Notes: generated by a model not told the origin, from the letters alone. 21,027 nt of DNA from Protostelium mycophagum (GCA_002081555.1 MZNV01002366.1:1-21027); one strand, 5' to 3'. Counted from the first letter of the stretch, positions 1-13,282 are shown. Program-made: numbers and translations.

Positions 1-549
1 GTTGGTCCTTGTGTGAGACATCTGCTTTGCATGAGAGGATCAGATCTCAATAAGTATTCAAAAAATAACTTATAATGTTGTTGAGTGAGTTGTTTTGTGC
101 GTAGGATTGTGAAGTCCCACAAACTCTTCAGAACACCCCAATTTCTTCTGATGTTCCGAACGTGCCAAGCACGGTTAAAATCGCGGTTATAACTGTGCGC
201 CGGCTGGCACTTGGAACAGGCGAAGCAAGCCCTGACGGGGAAGACTCAGGCATCGTCAACTAATTGGCAAAAATCATAGTGAATGTTATATTTCTCATTT
301 TGTATTGTTGTCTGACAAATGCTTTATATACTGCTCACCATACCTCGACAACCACGAATATTTATTGTCTATTATCGGTCCTTGAAGACGCCTTTCGGCT
401 TGAAAATCCCGATTAAATCGAGATGATCTCATATCTTTTTCAACCTGAAAATAGTTTCCATAGCAACTGATTCCAGGGCGCTTGCAGACATCGAAGAGAA
501 CATCTCGTATTTGTGTTCATCGACGTCGAGCGTGGTGGTGCGCTTCTTA
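1..549. other. upstream non-coding region
   Basis: No convincing coding exon is seen on either strand. The part nearest the histidine kinase has a TATA-like TTTATATA at 323-330, and the frame of the kinase stays open upstream from 549 to a TGA at 424-426 without an ATG. A CAG at 474-476 could be an acceptor for an unseen upstream exon. Positions 153-250 hold two inverted repeats, listed separately. Confidence 0.5.
153..250. repeat. nested inverted repeats, possible structured RNA
   Basis: Four pairs of arms nest inside one another: GTTCC (153-157) with GGAAC (213-217), GTGCCA (162-167) with TGGCAC (205-210), GCAC (169-172) with GTGC (195-198), and GTTA (174-177) with TAAC (189-192). A second small hairpin follows, CCTGA (231-235) with TCAGG (246-250). 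This is seen directly. Whether it is transcribed is unknown, and it matches no RNA family that I recognise. Confidence 0.3.
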
Positions 550-3500
550 ATGAGCGACAACTTCGTGCCTCCGAGAGAGGTCGATGATGTGCCTCCAAGA
601 AAGAGAAGAAAGGCATCAACTGATGCCGGGACTCAGCCTATATCTGAGACAACAACTCCACAGACAAATGAAGAAACACATACAAATTCAGAAGTAAACT
701 CAGATGTGGAACCCAACTTAGAGAGACACATTCTCAAAACTTTCAACTCGAAATTGGATTTATGGGGAGAATGTGGACAGATGATAGAGAACAAGGATTG
801 GTCAAAGACCCCTTTGGGAGCAAGATCTTCTTGGCCGCCTTCTTTCGAGCGTGGACTTAACGTAGTATTATCGAATCGATTCCCCACCCTCTATTACCTC
901 GGACCAGAATTTGTTTTTATTTATAACGACGGTTACATTCCAATTTTAGGCAATAAACATCCAAATGCTTTTGGAAAGCCGGCCAGAGAGGTGAGAAAGA
1001 TGAAGGCACTTCGATTTCGAACGAATACCAGGTTTTTCCAGAGATATGGGAGGACCTTCAACAAGCTCTTGTTCAATCATATAGCCATGGAAGTAATGCT
1101 TTGTGGAGTTCAGACGAGTTGATGGTTTTGGAGAGAGACGGAGAGATGACAGAGACTTATTGGACATACTCTTACTCTACTTTACGCGAGCCGGAGGACA
1201 GTCGTTCGATAGCAATTGTTTGTCCTGTGGCAGATACCACCTCCAGTATCATATCATCGAGGCAATTGAACACATTGAAAGATATAACAGCCCATGCAGC
1301 AGAATCCAATACAACCAGAGAAGCATGTTCTATCGTTATGAGGGCCATATCACTCAACACCTACGACTTCCCCTTCGCCATGATCTACATCGTGGACAGA
1401 GAGCGCTCTAGGCTATCCATGATCGACTCTTGTGGTGTGGATCCCCTCTCCGATTCCTTTTACACACCAGAGATCGCACTGCCAGATGATAAGGGCAGCA
1501 GGACCTCTTTCGACTATAGATTTCCCGTGCAGCAAGCTCTCCATTCTTCGGCGACGCTGGTAGCCGCTACTGGGAAATCGGCCGTCTTCGATCTCAGCTC
1601 ATACAATTTGAACCCGTGTGGGATGTGGAAGATGCCGCCAAAAAAAGCTTACATCATGGCCATCAACACCCCTGGTGAGCTTAAGAAGATTGAACAAATA
1701 AATCCTGAAGACCCCAGGACAAGATCTGCCCACTGCAGTGATGATCATGGGCCTCAATCAGTATCGAATTCTAAATGATGACTACAGAACTTTTCTCAAT
1801 CTTGTCAGCTCACAGGTGACGATTTAAAAGATAATTATTTTCGACAACGTTGAGCTATTATTAGAACAAGATATTTTCTGAGAAATTATGGGATCCATTT
1901 TACATTTTACATTTTTTATTCATCGCAATACCCTCCTGTTTTTTTCATTTCTGCATCTACAACGAGACAATCCCTCACCATTTCCAGGTAGCAACACTTT
2001 TAGCCAACACAAAAGCGAGAGAAGACGAGAGAGCCTGGGTAGAGGCCCTGGCAGAGCTGGACCGCGTAAAGACGGCGTTCTTCAGCAATATCTCCCACGA
2101 GTTCAGAACACCGCTCACTCTAATGCTGGGCCCTCTAGAAGATTTTTTCACGGTGGACCAAGGACTATCTCAAGGCCAGAAGGAACAACTCACGTTAGTG
2201 TACCGCAACGCGTTGCGGTTGCTTAAGCTGGTGAACACGCTATTGGACTTTTCGAGGATAGAGGCGGGAAGAGTGCAGGCAACTTATGAGCCTGTCGATT
2301 TGACAAAATTGACAACAGAATTGTGCTCCATCTTTCTTCCCGCTTGCGAGAAGGCTGGGCTGGTGCTAAGTATAGAATGCGAACCACTGCCACAGGCCGT
2401 TTATGTCGACACAGAGATGTGGGAGAAGATCGTTCTCAAGTGAGTGTCGACATTTTTTAGAGTGAGATTGACGGGAACAGTTTATTGTCCAACGCCTTTA
2501 AATACACTTTTGAGGGGGGGATGACAGTCAGATTAGTACCAGTAGGAGATATGGTACACCTCATCGTCGAAGACACCGGAACAGGTAATTCCCAGAAATT
2601 TCACGGAGATTTCATTCAAATACACGGAGATCTCACCAAAAGTTCACGGAGATTTCACTGAAATTTCGTAGGAATACCGAAGGCGGATCAGCCCCATATC
2701 TTTCAGAGATTCTACAGGGTCCAAAACTCACATGGTAGAACACATGAAGGTACTGGTATCGGATTAGCTCTGGTCAGCGAACTCATCAAGCTGCACAACG
2801 GGCAGATCAAGGTGATCTTTCATTCATCTACAACGCGATGAATGTATCATCTACAACGAGGGAAATTGTATGCAGCTGTAGCAATATCTGCAGCAGAGCT
2901 GCAGACCCAGCAATGCCCTCATGAATTCGATGTGAATGTAGACATGACAATTTACTCTTCATCTCTACTGTCGACATTTTGTCAAACAACAGTCTTTTTG
3001 AACAAAAACAGGTGGAATCACAGCCAGGCAAAGGAACCCGTTTTACAGCACAGATACCCTTTGGAAACGCACACCTTCCTACAGAACAGATCAAGTCTAA
3101 ATCTGAGGAGAACTCGGTGCTGGTAAAGCGGAACTCATACACAAAGAATGCCACGTGGTGGCTGCCCACGGTAGAGAGAGATATAGACCTCATCACAAAA
3201 GAAAACCAACAGGTGGGTATTTATATTTTAATAAGTAGATTTTGACCCAAGATTTGTGGTCTTTATTGAAGAATGGTGAATGTCCATTTTTAACCCAAAT
3301 AAAAATCCGGAAAAATCACGGAAAAACTGATGACGTGGCAGAACGCACCCGAAGACAATAAGACCTTGACACCCGGAGAGAGGAAGTATAAGATTCTACT
3401 TGTGGACGATAATGCAGACATGAGGGAATATATATACCATCTTATTTGTGATCAGGTAATTCTTAACATATTTTTGAGGTTTCTGCGGCAAAGCTGCAGG

Positions 3501-5649
3501 TGTTGATACTCTCTGCTGGATGATTTTCTGCAGTAAAGCTGTAGACTTGCGGATGTGGTTGTCGAGGTGTAATTTTAACTGTTTCCAACTAAAATTGTTC
3601 AATATACTCTGCAGTCGCTACCTTCGGGTTTGTCAACGGTGGAAGACTTGGTCTTTTCTGCAGCTTTGCAGCAACTTACGCAATTTACTGCAGCTGCAGA
3701 CTTGAATGCCTCTGCAAGTAGATTTGTATCTGCTGAAGCAGAGTAAAATACCTCATATAAGTAGTCGCACTGACCACAATTAGTACGACATCAAGATGGT
3801 GGGTGACGGGGAGCAGGCCTTGGACTCCATGAAGGGTTCGTACCGCCCCGATCTCATTCTATCTGACGTCATGATGCCAAAATTAGACGGTTTGGGACTG
3901 CTCAAGGTTCGTATTTTGAGATTTTATGGCGGATCGTGGACGTTGTAGATGTAGTTGTAGACGCGACTGAGACGCAATTTGGATCTTTTGCTTGCGGTTT
4001 TGCCACTGTTTTGAATAACATTGTCTTTGAAAATTGAATCTCCTGAACATTTTCAGGCGATCAGGCTCAACCCAAATTTATCATTGATACCATTGATATT
4101 TCTGAGTGCCAGAGCCGGTGAAGAATTCAAGATAGAAGGTTTGACCTTGGGTGCTGCAGACTACCTCATCAAACCCTTCACCGGCAAGTTTTCATTCTTT
4201 TAACATGCTATTTTCCCCGACTTTGTCAAAAACACACGATGACATCATATTTCCCGCCATTTCCCATCTACAACTCGCCACTGACCTCCCCAGCCATCGA
4301 GTTGCGCGCGCGTATCGCGTCGCATCTTCGCATTTCTCAGGCGAGACTGGTCTCCAACCGCGCGGAGCAGGAGCTCCGAGAACAAGCCGAGAAGGCGAAT
4401 ATGGCAAAGGACCACTTTTTGGCCGTGCTGAGTCATGAGATGAGGACACCCCTCGCTCCGGCGCTTCTACTTGCCGAAGAGCTAAAGGCGGATAACACTT
4501 TGAGTAAGAAGACGAAGGACGAAGTCACCATGATCCACAGAAATATTCAATTGGAAGTGCAGGTTTGTGTTGTTTCGAATGGTTGTGGCGTCATCTTGTC
4601 CTGGCATCGACATCTCGACATCTTCTGATGATCTACAGCTCATCGACGATCTCTTAGACGTCACCAAGGTGACCAAAGGCAAGATGGTCCTCCACTTTAA
4701 GATCATCGAAGTGAACGATCTGGTCCAACAGACACTCCAAATCCTCGGATACGATATCTCCAAAAAAGAATTGAATATTGTCACTCATCTGGAGGCCACG
4801 CACCAGACGGTCAACGCAGACCCCGCGCGTCTCCAGCAGATCTTTTGGAACATCATCAAGAACGCCATAAAGTTTACTCCCGCCAAGGGGACCATCACGA
4901 TACACAGCCACAACCCCGTGGAGGGGAAGCTAAGTGTAGATGTGACTGACAGCGGGATCGGAATCACGGAGGAGGGTCTCAACAAGATTTTTAACCCCTT
5001 TGAACAGGGGGGGAGGGACATCACCCAACAGTTTGGGGGGTTAGGACTCGGTATGTACATCGAAATTTCTGGGAAATTTGTGTACAACGTTGCTGACGGA
5101 CCTCCAGGTCTTTCGATCTCAAAGGCGTTGGCAGTTTTGCATCATGGAGAATTATCTGCAAGATCTCCCGGGTTGGGAAAAGGCGCCACATTCTCCATCA
5201 CGATCCCTTATGTTGCTGACGGACTACAACACAGCGAAGAGAGCACCAAGCAGAGGGACGACAAACCTCTCGCACCTCTAAACATTCTGCTCGTCGAGGA
5301 CAATGAGACGACCATGATGGTCCTCAGACGCCTCCTCACCAAGAAATTCGGCCACAACCTCCGCGTCGCCTACTCTTTTAATGAGGCGATCATGGTCGCA
5401 AATGGCTACCGCTTCGACATGTTGATCTCAGACATTGGCCTGCCAGATCGCTCTGGCTACGATCTCATCACGGAACTGCATCACATCTGCGGACACCAGT
5501 TCAAGAGCATCGCGTTGACCGGTTATGGTATGGAGGAGGACGTGCAGAGGAGTTTAAGTCAAGGGTTCGACATTCACCTCACGAAGCCGGTGCAGACACA
5601 AGACTTGGCCAACGCGATAGACGAGCTGGCAAGAGCTGGAGATTCTTGA
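550..5649 (+). CDS. double hybrid sensor histidine kinase (PAS-GAF-HK-REC-HK-REC)
   Basis: A two-component phosphorelay kinase of 1221 aa. Exons: 550-990, 1032-1674, 1718-1815, 1988-2439, 2481-2584, 2672-2811, 3012-3212, 3342-3455, 3784-3906, 4057-4183, 4294-4562, 4639-5050, 5108-5649. Residues 70-215 form a PAS-like sensor with the DWSxTPLG and YNDxYxPILGxKHP signatures common in bacterial kinases, followed by a GAF-like region (about 225-390). HK1 has SHEFRTPL with His431, N-box NLLSNAFKYT, and GTGIGLAL. REC1 has phospho-acceptor Asp759 in LILSDVMMPK and the KPFT lysine. HK2 has SHEMRTPL with His862, NIIKNAIKFT, and GLGLGLSIS. REC2 has Asp1150 in LISDIGLP. All phosphotransfer residues are present, so both modules look active. 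No membrane segment is evident, which suggests a cytosolic sensor. A basic PPRKRRK stretch near residue 14 could be a nuclear signal. The start is the first in-frame ATG; an upstream exon cannot be excluded. The intron at 4184 uses a GC donor. The architecture is typical of bacteria. Confidence 0.9.
2585..2671 (+). repeat. intron made largely of CACGGAGATYTCA repeats
   Basis: This 87-bp intron of the histidine kinase holds three copies of a 13-mer: CACGGAGATTTCA at 2602-2614 and 2645-2657, and CACGGAGATCTCA at 2623-2635. They are spaced about 21 bp apart and end in GAAATTTCG before the TAG acceptor. The CACGGAGATCTCA form also occurs exactly on the minus strand at 8311-8323. Confidence 0.7.
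3480..3715 (+). repeat. CTGCAG-rich intron repeats
   Basis: The 328-bp intron 3456-3783 has diverged direct copies of an 18-mer, TCTGCGGCAAAGCTGCAG near 3482 and TCTGCAGTAAAGCTGTAG near 3527. Further CTGCAG-centred copies lie near 3657 and 3690, some inverted. Related CTGCAG/GCAGCTG words occur in the 200-bp intron 2812-3011 of the same gene (about 2871-2908). Both introns are among the longest of this gene, which suggests local repeat expansion. Confidence 0.5.
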
Positions 5650-5746
5650 ATGAAATTATGTAAAGACGTGTATTTCTTTTTTCCCGCTCATTTTATGAAT
5701 TTGAAATTTGAAAAGATTGGTTTAGTTTAGTTATGGTACATTATAA
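5650..5746. terminator. shared 3' region of convergent genes
   Basis: Only 97 bp separate the stop of the histidine kinase from the stop of the minus-strand gene. The stretch is AT-rich and has no exact AATAAA on the plus strand. The 3' ends must lie close together or overlap. No other structure is seen. Confidence 0.4.
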
Positions 5747-8011
5747 TTACAACGCTCGTGGTGCCGAGATGAATTGTGGGTCCAAAAGGTCCAATCTGGA
5801 GGGCAAGACGACTCTGTTGGAAGGAAACACCCTGGCTTGGGACACGGACACGTCATGCGCGAAGGGGTGACCCTCTTCCATCTCAGCTTTCCCCGTGAAG
5901 ATTGGAAGTTCGTGTGCTTCCCATTTTTCAGAATTCACCTGCATGGAATAAATACGCATTCCATTTAACTTGCGCCTGCTTTGCTCGGTTGTTACAACGT
6001 TGTAGATTAAGGTTTTGCTTCGTACCTTCTGAATGGACTCTTTTATGGAAGAAACGGCCACGAAGCTCTGATCGTCTGACCTCTCCACCTTCCACCTTTC
6101 TTCGGAGATGATTGCGTCGCAGATCGGATTCAAATGCTTCTGTGTGATAGACATTTTCTCCACTTGAACCTGTGGACACTGAGATTTGTAGGTAATCGAA
6201 TGTACCTGCTCGATCATGTGTTGTCTCCCCACATCTATCTCTGTTCCTATCTGCCTTAACTCTGACATCAACTGGACGATCTTCAGACTTCTTTATCTCC
6301 ATTGACATCACCTTGAGCACATCGGGCAGATTCTCGCACTCGGAAAATTGTACAAAGGCTTCGACTTGTTGCTTCATGTGTTGGTCATACCTTTTGTTCG
6401 TCTCTTTTAATCTCCTCTCTATGCCCTTTTATCAAGTCAGTCATTCACTTCCCTCATTCATCATTGAAATTCCACTCACCGCGAAGCGTTTCATTTCTAC
6501 ATCAATGACTTTCTGTCTATGATTGTTGAAGAATTCCATAGAGATGAGCTGTTCTGATCAGTTGGATATTGTGGAAGGAATATGTTTTTGCACTTGACGT
6601 GTGGGTAAATGAAAATGATTCTACCGTTTGTTTTCGGCTCTCCTCGACGGCCTTTTTGGCGTCGCTCAGGTTCTGTATCGCGGGGCCAAGTGGATTGTTC
6701 TTGTTACGCTCAGCAATCCTTCCTATCTCTACCGCCAATTTGTATCCGCACTCGTTCATCACTGCATTTGATCAGTTTCACGTACATGCAACAGAACTGA
6801 CTTTGCGATGCCTGGATGTATTTGGTCATGGCATTATTTAGGTCTCGGAAATCCAAAGCATTCACTTCCTGGTATCTTTCAGTGATATACAAACGTATCT
6901 ACAACGCCCACCGCTATTTCTGAGTTGAGCTTGTCCATCTTTTGTTCATCAGAGCACAATGCTTCAGCTATCTTATATTGCTCTTCAATAATTCAGTCGT
7001 TGTAAAGGATCACTACTTACGTTTGTTTTTGGACTGACCAAACATGCGGCTGTCATTTATGTTGAACTTTCTGTCGTTTTGACGTCTCAGCGTATCGGTA
7101 CCGTCTTTATCTTTGGACTTGGGGGCCGATGTCTTGGTCTCAGATCCTGTCAAGCATTAAAACTTGAGTTCTATTTTTGTTGGGCTCTGCCGATGCAAAC
7201 CTTGGATATCACATGCGCACAATCTGTGTAAATTTACCTGGTATTGTCACCACGATATCGTTCGTCTTCATCAAAATAGATGCAGTGGGGGAAGTTGTAG
7301 AATTACTTGTTGATGTAGTGGCAGATTGTACAACAGGAGGTACTGGCTGCAAAGGAGATTGTCCTGAGTCCGAATATTTCACACAATAGGAAGGGATGAC
7401 CCCGGTCTGTTCTCCAAACTGTACATTTATCCATCTACCCTCTGCCTCACCTATCAATTTTGAGCATCTACAACGAAGTATTATGAATGATTTTATATGT
7501 ACAGTGAGTGTTCGTGAGTGATGACAATGCTATCAGTTCAGTAATCGATGGTAAAATTTTAATTAACGGGACATTATAGAGCAGAGCTCCCACAATCGTA
7601 GGATAATTTGACATCCAAGCGTATGACAGGTTGTGCATCACACCTATGACAAGGATTGGGTCTCCACAGCGCACAGAGAGCTCTCCAGGGTTCTGACAAA
7701 CATAACTGTACACGGTCGTGGCGGGCTTCACACTCAGGGCTACGTGACACTGTCGACATCAGACGAGATTCAGTGTATCTCTCACCTTTTGTGTATCAAT
7801 CCCGTCGCATTGTGAGGGCATGTGATCCACACAGTGTTGATGTGCCACGATGCGGCACGTTTTGCACTTGGAGTGATGAGAACGGATAATGAATGTCAAG
7901 TGAGCTTACCTGTAGCCCATTGCGTGCTGGCTTAGTAGTGCCCCAGATGATCAGCGAGCAGTGTCCGCATCTCACGGGTGCCGAGAAAGTCTGTACTCTA
8001 ATGTCGTGCAT
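5747..8011 (-). CDS. C1-SH3-BAR-like protein
   Basis: Predicted 495 aa. Exons, read downward: 8011-7910, 7866-7786, 7749-7644, 7450-7238, 7146-7021, 6982-6912, 6868-6802, 6761-6625, 6548-6480, 6425-6312, 6271-6206, 6169-6026, 5938-5747. Residues 2-51 form a complete C1 zinc finger (H-x12-C-x2-C ... C-x2-C-x4-H-x2-C-x7-C), a fold that binds diacylglycerol or other ligands. An SH3 domain follows at about 70-122 (core GELSVRCGDPILVI, ending VIPSYCVKY). A Ser/Thr-rich linker leads to a helical region, about 210-440, with NPLGPAI, VIDVEMKRF and RRLKETNKRYDQH, resembling BAR or F-BAR membrane-curving domains; that assignment is inference. A role as a membrane-cytoskeleton adaptor would fit. The 5' end is unresolved: an upstream exon 8214-8168 starting MKPSDRMQ joins in phase through intron 8167-8013 and would add 16 aa. 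Two introns (36 and 87 bp) are multiples of three without a stop. Confidence 0.75.
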
Positions 8012-8012
8012 C

Positions 8013-8424
8013 CTGTTTTGATGCTGATGTCGAAGTTATTCCTAACGGTTGGTATCTCATTTATGGAAATGGCCTCCACAAGACACTTCCATAAATCCAG
8101 GGTGTGGTGGGATAAAGATTTTCAATGATCTTTTTAATTTAGATTTATTTCCTAAGGAGTTGTAGACAGTAAACCAAAAAGACAAACCCGCTGCATTCTG
8201 TCCGAGGGCTTCATACAGAGCGAAGAGGGTGTCGAGAAGGTAGGTCTCGTCTCTATTTTGACAAGTCGAGAGATATACGAGAAGTTGACGAGATCGTGGC
8301 GAGAGTTCGCTGAGATCTCCGTGAAATCTCAACTAGTTCTTTTAGACTGGCCGATGAACCCTATAAAATAACCTTGTAACGGCTGACACAAACACAAGGA
8401 AGCAAAACACAGCAATCCCTTGAC
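8013..8424. promoter_or_regulatory. divergent promoter region between C1-SH3-BAR and PKA genes
   Basis: The C1-SH3-BAR gene (minus) and the PKA gene (plus) diverge from here. TATA-like CTATAAAATA lies at 8361-8370, 55-64 bp before the PKA ATG. The minus-strand side has a TCTACAAC-type word at 8159-8166 and a CACGGAGATCTCA copy at 8311-8323. An open minus-strand frame (8057-8332) lacks an early ATG and meets a stop in frame just upstream of it. I treat it as 5' untranslated or intron sequence. Confidence 0.45.
8361..8370 (+). promoter_or_regulatory. TATA-like element of the PKA gene
   Basis: CTATAAAATA, about 60 bp upstream of the ATG at 8425. The match and distance fit a eukaryotic TATA box with a short leader. 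No transcription data are available. Confidence 0.4.
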
Positions 8425-10836
<2,412 letters not shown>

Positions 10837-10848
10837 GCGAAAAATCGA

Positions 10849-10854
10849 AATAAA
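10849..10854 (+). terminator. poly(A) signal of the PKA gene
   Basis: AATAAA lies 13 bp after the TGA at 10834-10836. Confidence 0.5.
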
Positions 10855-10945
10855 TTGCAAATAAGAGTGAAATGAATTCGTGTTGAGCGTTGTAGAAATA
10901 CTTTCCCGCGTTCAAAGCATCCGATCTGGATGGTGATGTTTGAAC

Positions 10946-13230
10946 ATGGTGGACAAGTTCTCGCAGTATGAAGTCATCAAACCGATAGGAAAGGTAATAA
11001 TAGGCTCAAGAAGTATCATCATCAACATACGCAGGGTTCATATGGAGAAGTATTACTTGTTCGAAATAAAGAGGAGGGAACAACACTCGTTCTCAAGAAA
11101 ATCGTTCTTACGAATGCATCCCCATCACACAAAGCCGCTACGTTCAAAGAGGTTTGTTGTGGAGATGTCTTTTGATCTGTAGTGTGTGGTCACGTTGATC
11201 ATAACAGGTCACTCTCTTATCTGGTGTACATCATCCGAATATAGTTAATCACGTGGAATCATTTTTTCACAACGATGGACGAGATGACTACCTTTGCATT
11301 GTCATGGAATATTGCTCCAATGGAGATTTGTACAGTCGGCTCCAGACAATGAAGAAGGGAGGAAAGCAGCTGTCAGAAAAACAAGTCATAGAGTGGTTCT
11401 TTCAAATCCTACTTGCTATACAGTACATACACAAGAAACGTATCCTCCATAGAGATTTGAAAACTCAAAATGTGAGGCATCTCGTTTGGATTGATTAGGA
11501 AGGAGAATCTCACTCAATTAGATTTTCCTCGATTCAAATGACATTATCAAGTTGGGAGACTTTGGTATTGCCAGAACTTTGGATGGCACAAGAGAGATGG
11601 CACAAACCATGATTGGGTATTTCCTCTTTCGATTCACATTTTCTGGGTTGATAATGACAGAACACCTTTCTATATGTCCCCAGAAATTTTTGAAGGCAAA
11701 GAGTATAATTATAAGTCTGATTTGTGGGCCCTCGGCTGCATCCTCTTCGAGATGATCACACTGCGCCAAGCCTTCGACGCCAAAGAGATGCCTTCGCTTA
11801 TGCTCAAGGTGATCAGAGGAAATGCACCGTCTCTGCCCTCCACGATTACCCCACATTTGGCCGTGATCGTCCGCTCTCTTCTCAACAAAGTTCCCGCCAA
11901 GAGGTATTTTTAATTTTCAAAACCTCAATAGACAATGACACGTCACAGGCCCAATTGTTCTACACTTTTCAAGACACCTTTTTTGAAGAAACAGGCAGAG
12001 ACGAACCCGGTGCTCAAAGGCATCATCGAACAGATCGCCCCCACCGTACCCATCCCCGCCGACTGTACACCCCCCGTGACCCCCAGGACGAAAGATGACG
12101 TCATCAAAGAAGAGAAGAAAAAACCCATAGAAGAGAAGAAGAAGAAGTCGTCTGTGGGAAAATCCAACACACCCGCCAGAAAAGAGGAAACTCATGAGAA
12201 AAAGGAGAAGAGTGTTAAGAAGGTTGCGGCGACACCACAACGGGCAGCTGCAGCTAAGGTAGAGAAGATCGAGCCAAAAAGCACGGAGGCTAAGCCGGAG
12301 TTGAAGAATCCCGAGGCCAAACCGAAGGTCAAACCATCGATAAAACTTCCCCTGAAGGAGAGATCCGCTTCCATCGGGGAATCCTCACAGAGTACTGCCA
12401 CGTCATCAAATGTACAGTCGGGGACACCCCCGACAAACCGCAAGGACCAGGTCCTGGATGTCGCCCCCGCCTTCAGCCCGAGGCCCAGACTACAACGGAC
12501 AGGAGGTGAAAATTTTTACACGGCAGTGTTAGAAAACAGATGACGTCATCTTATTACAGTTGTGCAAAAAAAAATTTTTATTCCAAAGAAATATTAATAT
12601 TTTGAACGTGATTTTGTGGCAATTCAGAACAACAATAAGACTGTATTGTTGTTATGATATCTTACTTCTGTTACAACCCGACCTTCCTGACTTGTTGTAG
12701 AAGGGGCCTCCGCCCCGTTGGCGGTCGAATCCCAACCCGTTGTAGATCTAGAGGAAGAGACCCCCGAAGAACTCCAAGAAGAGTTGGGATCTGATGAAGA
12801 TGACGAATGGGGAAGTTCTGGAGACGAGGAAGACGGCCAGACCGACGAGTACGCTTTTCTGTCCAGAGGTGAGCTGTTCTCCATTTTTTGTTACAAATTG
12901 AGATTTCTGTCTCGTGTATTTGCCTCAAACTTGGTTTTATAAAGCCATGGAATGTCATCTTTGAGGATCATCGATCATGGCAGAGAAAGCTGATGACAAA
13001 TAGGATCACTGTCAGAACGCATAAGATTGATAACAGAAGAGTGTACCACAGGTCTTGGCAGAGAGAAGTTCGAGCAAGTGAAGGAGCTCATGAGGATGTC
13101 AGAGAATGAAGAAGATGACGTCACCATGGAAAAGATCAAGACACTGATCGGCACACAAGACATGCAGAAGTTTACAGAGAAATATTCACCACTCATCACA
13201 CAACTAATCTTTTGTGAAGAGTCCATCTGA
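10946..13230 (+). CDS. NIMA-related (NEK) protein kinase
   Basis: Predicted 561 aa. Exons: 10946-10993, 11035-11151, 11208-11471, 11522-11616, 11661-11903, 11949-12505, 12701-12868, 13037-13230. The N-terminal kinase domain (about 1-275) has GKGSYGEVLLV, the catalytic lysine near residue 37 in LVLKKIVL, HRDLKTQNIFLD, DFGIAR, IGTPFYMSPE, and KSDLWALGC. The HRDLKTQNIF and GTPFYMSPE signatures are typical of NEK kinases, which act in mitosis, centrosomes and cilia. The tail is rich in Lys and Glu (KEEKKKPIEEKKKK), then Pro/Ser/Thr, then acidic (SDEDDEWGSSGDEEDG). It ends with a helical segment, LGREKFEQVKELM, resembling the C-terminal motif of other NEKs. The acceptor of the last exon is uncertain: 13052 is an equally in-frame choice giving 5 fewer residues. 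AATAAA lies at 13252. Confidence 0.85.
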
Positions 13231-13251
13231 AAATACTTTGGAGAGTTGCAG

Positions 13252-13257
13252 AATAAA
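13252..13257 (+). terminator. poly(A) signal of the NEK gene
   Basis: AATAAA lies 21 bp after the stop codon at 13228-13230. Confidence 0.5.
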
Positions 13258-13282
13258 GGAATGTAGTTTGCCGACGTTAGAA

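Noticed and set aside
2585-2671. CRISPR-like array
   Set aside because: The repeats are only 13 bp, spaced about 21 bp apart, and lie inside a spliced intron of a eukaryotic gene.
8057-8332. Open minus-strand frame just upstream of the C1 domain
   Set aside because: It looks protein-like (YLLDTLFALYEALGQ) but has no early ATG, is preceded by a stop, and its donors mostly miss the phase needed by the C1 exon. The small exon 8214-8168 in another frame fits better.
11917-12443. Long antisense frames opposite the NEK tail
   Set aside because: They are rich in Phe, Ser and Leu, as expected for the complement of Lys/Glu/Pro-rich coding sequence, and they match no protein.
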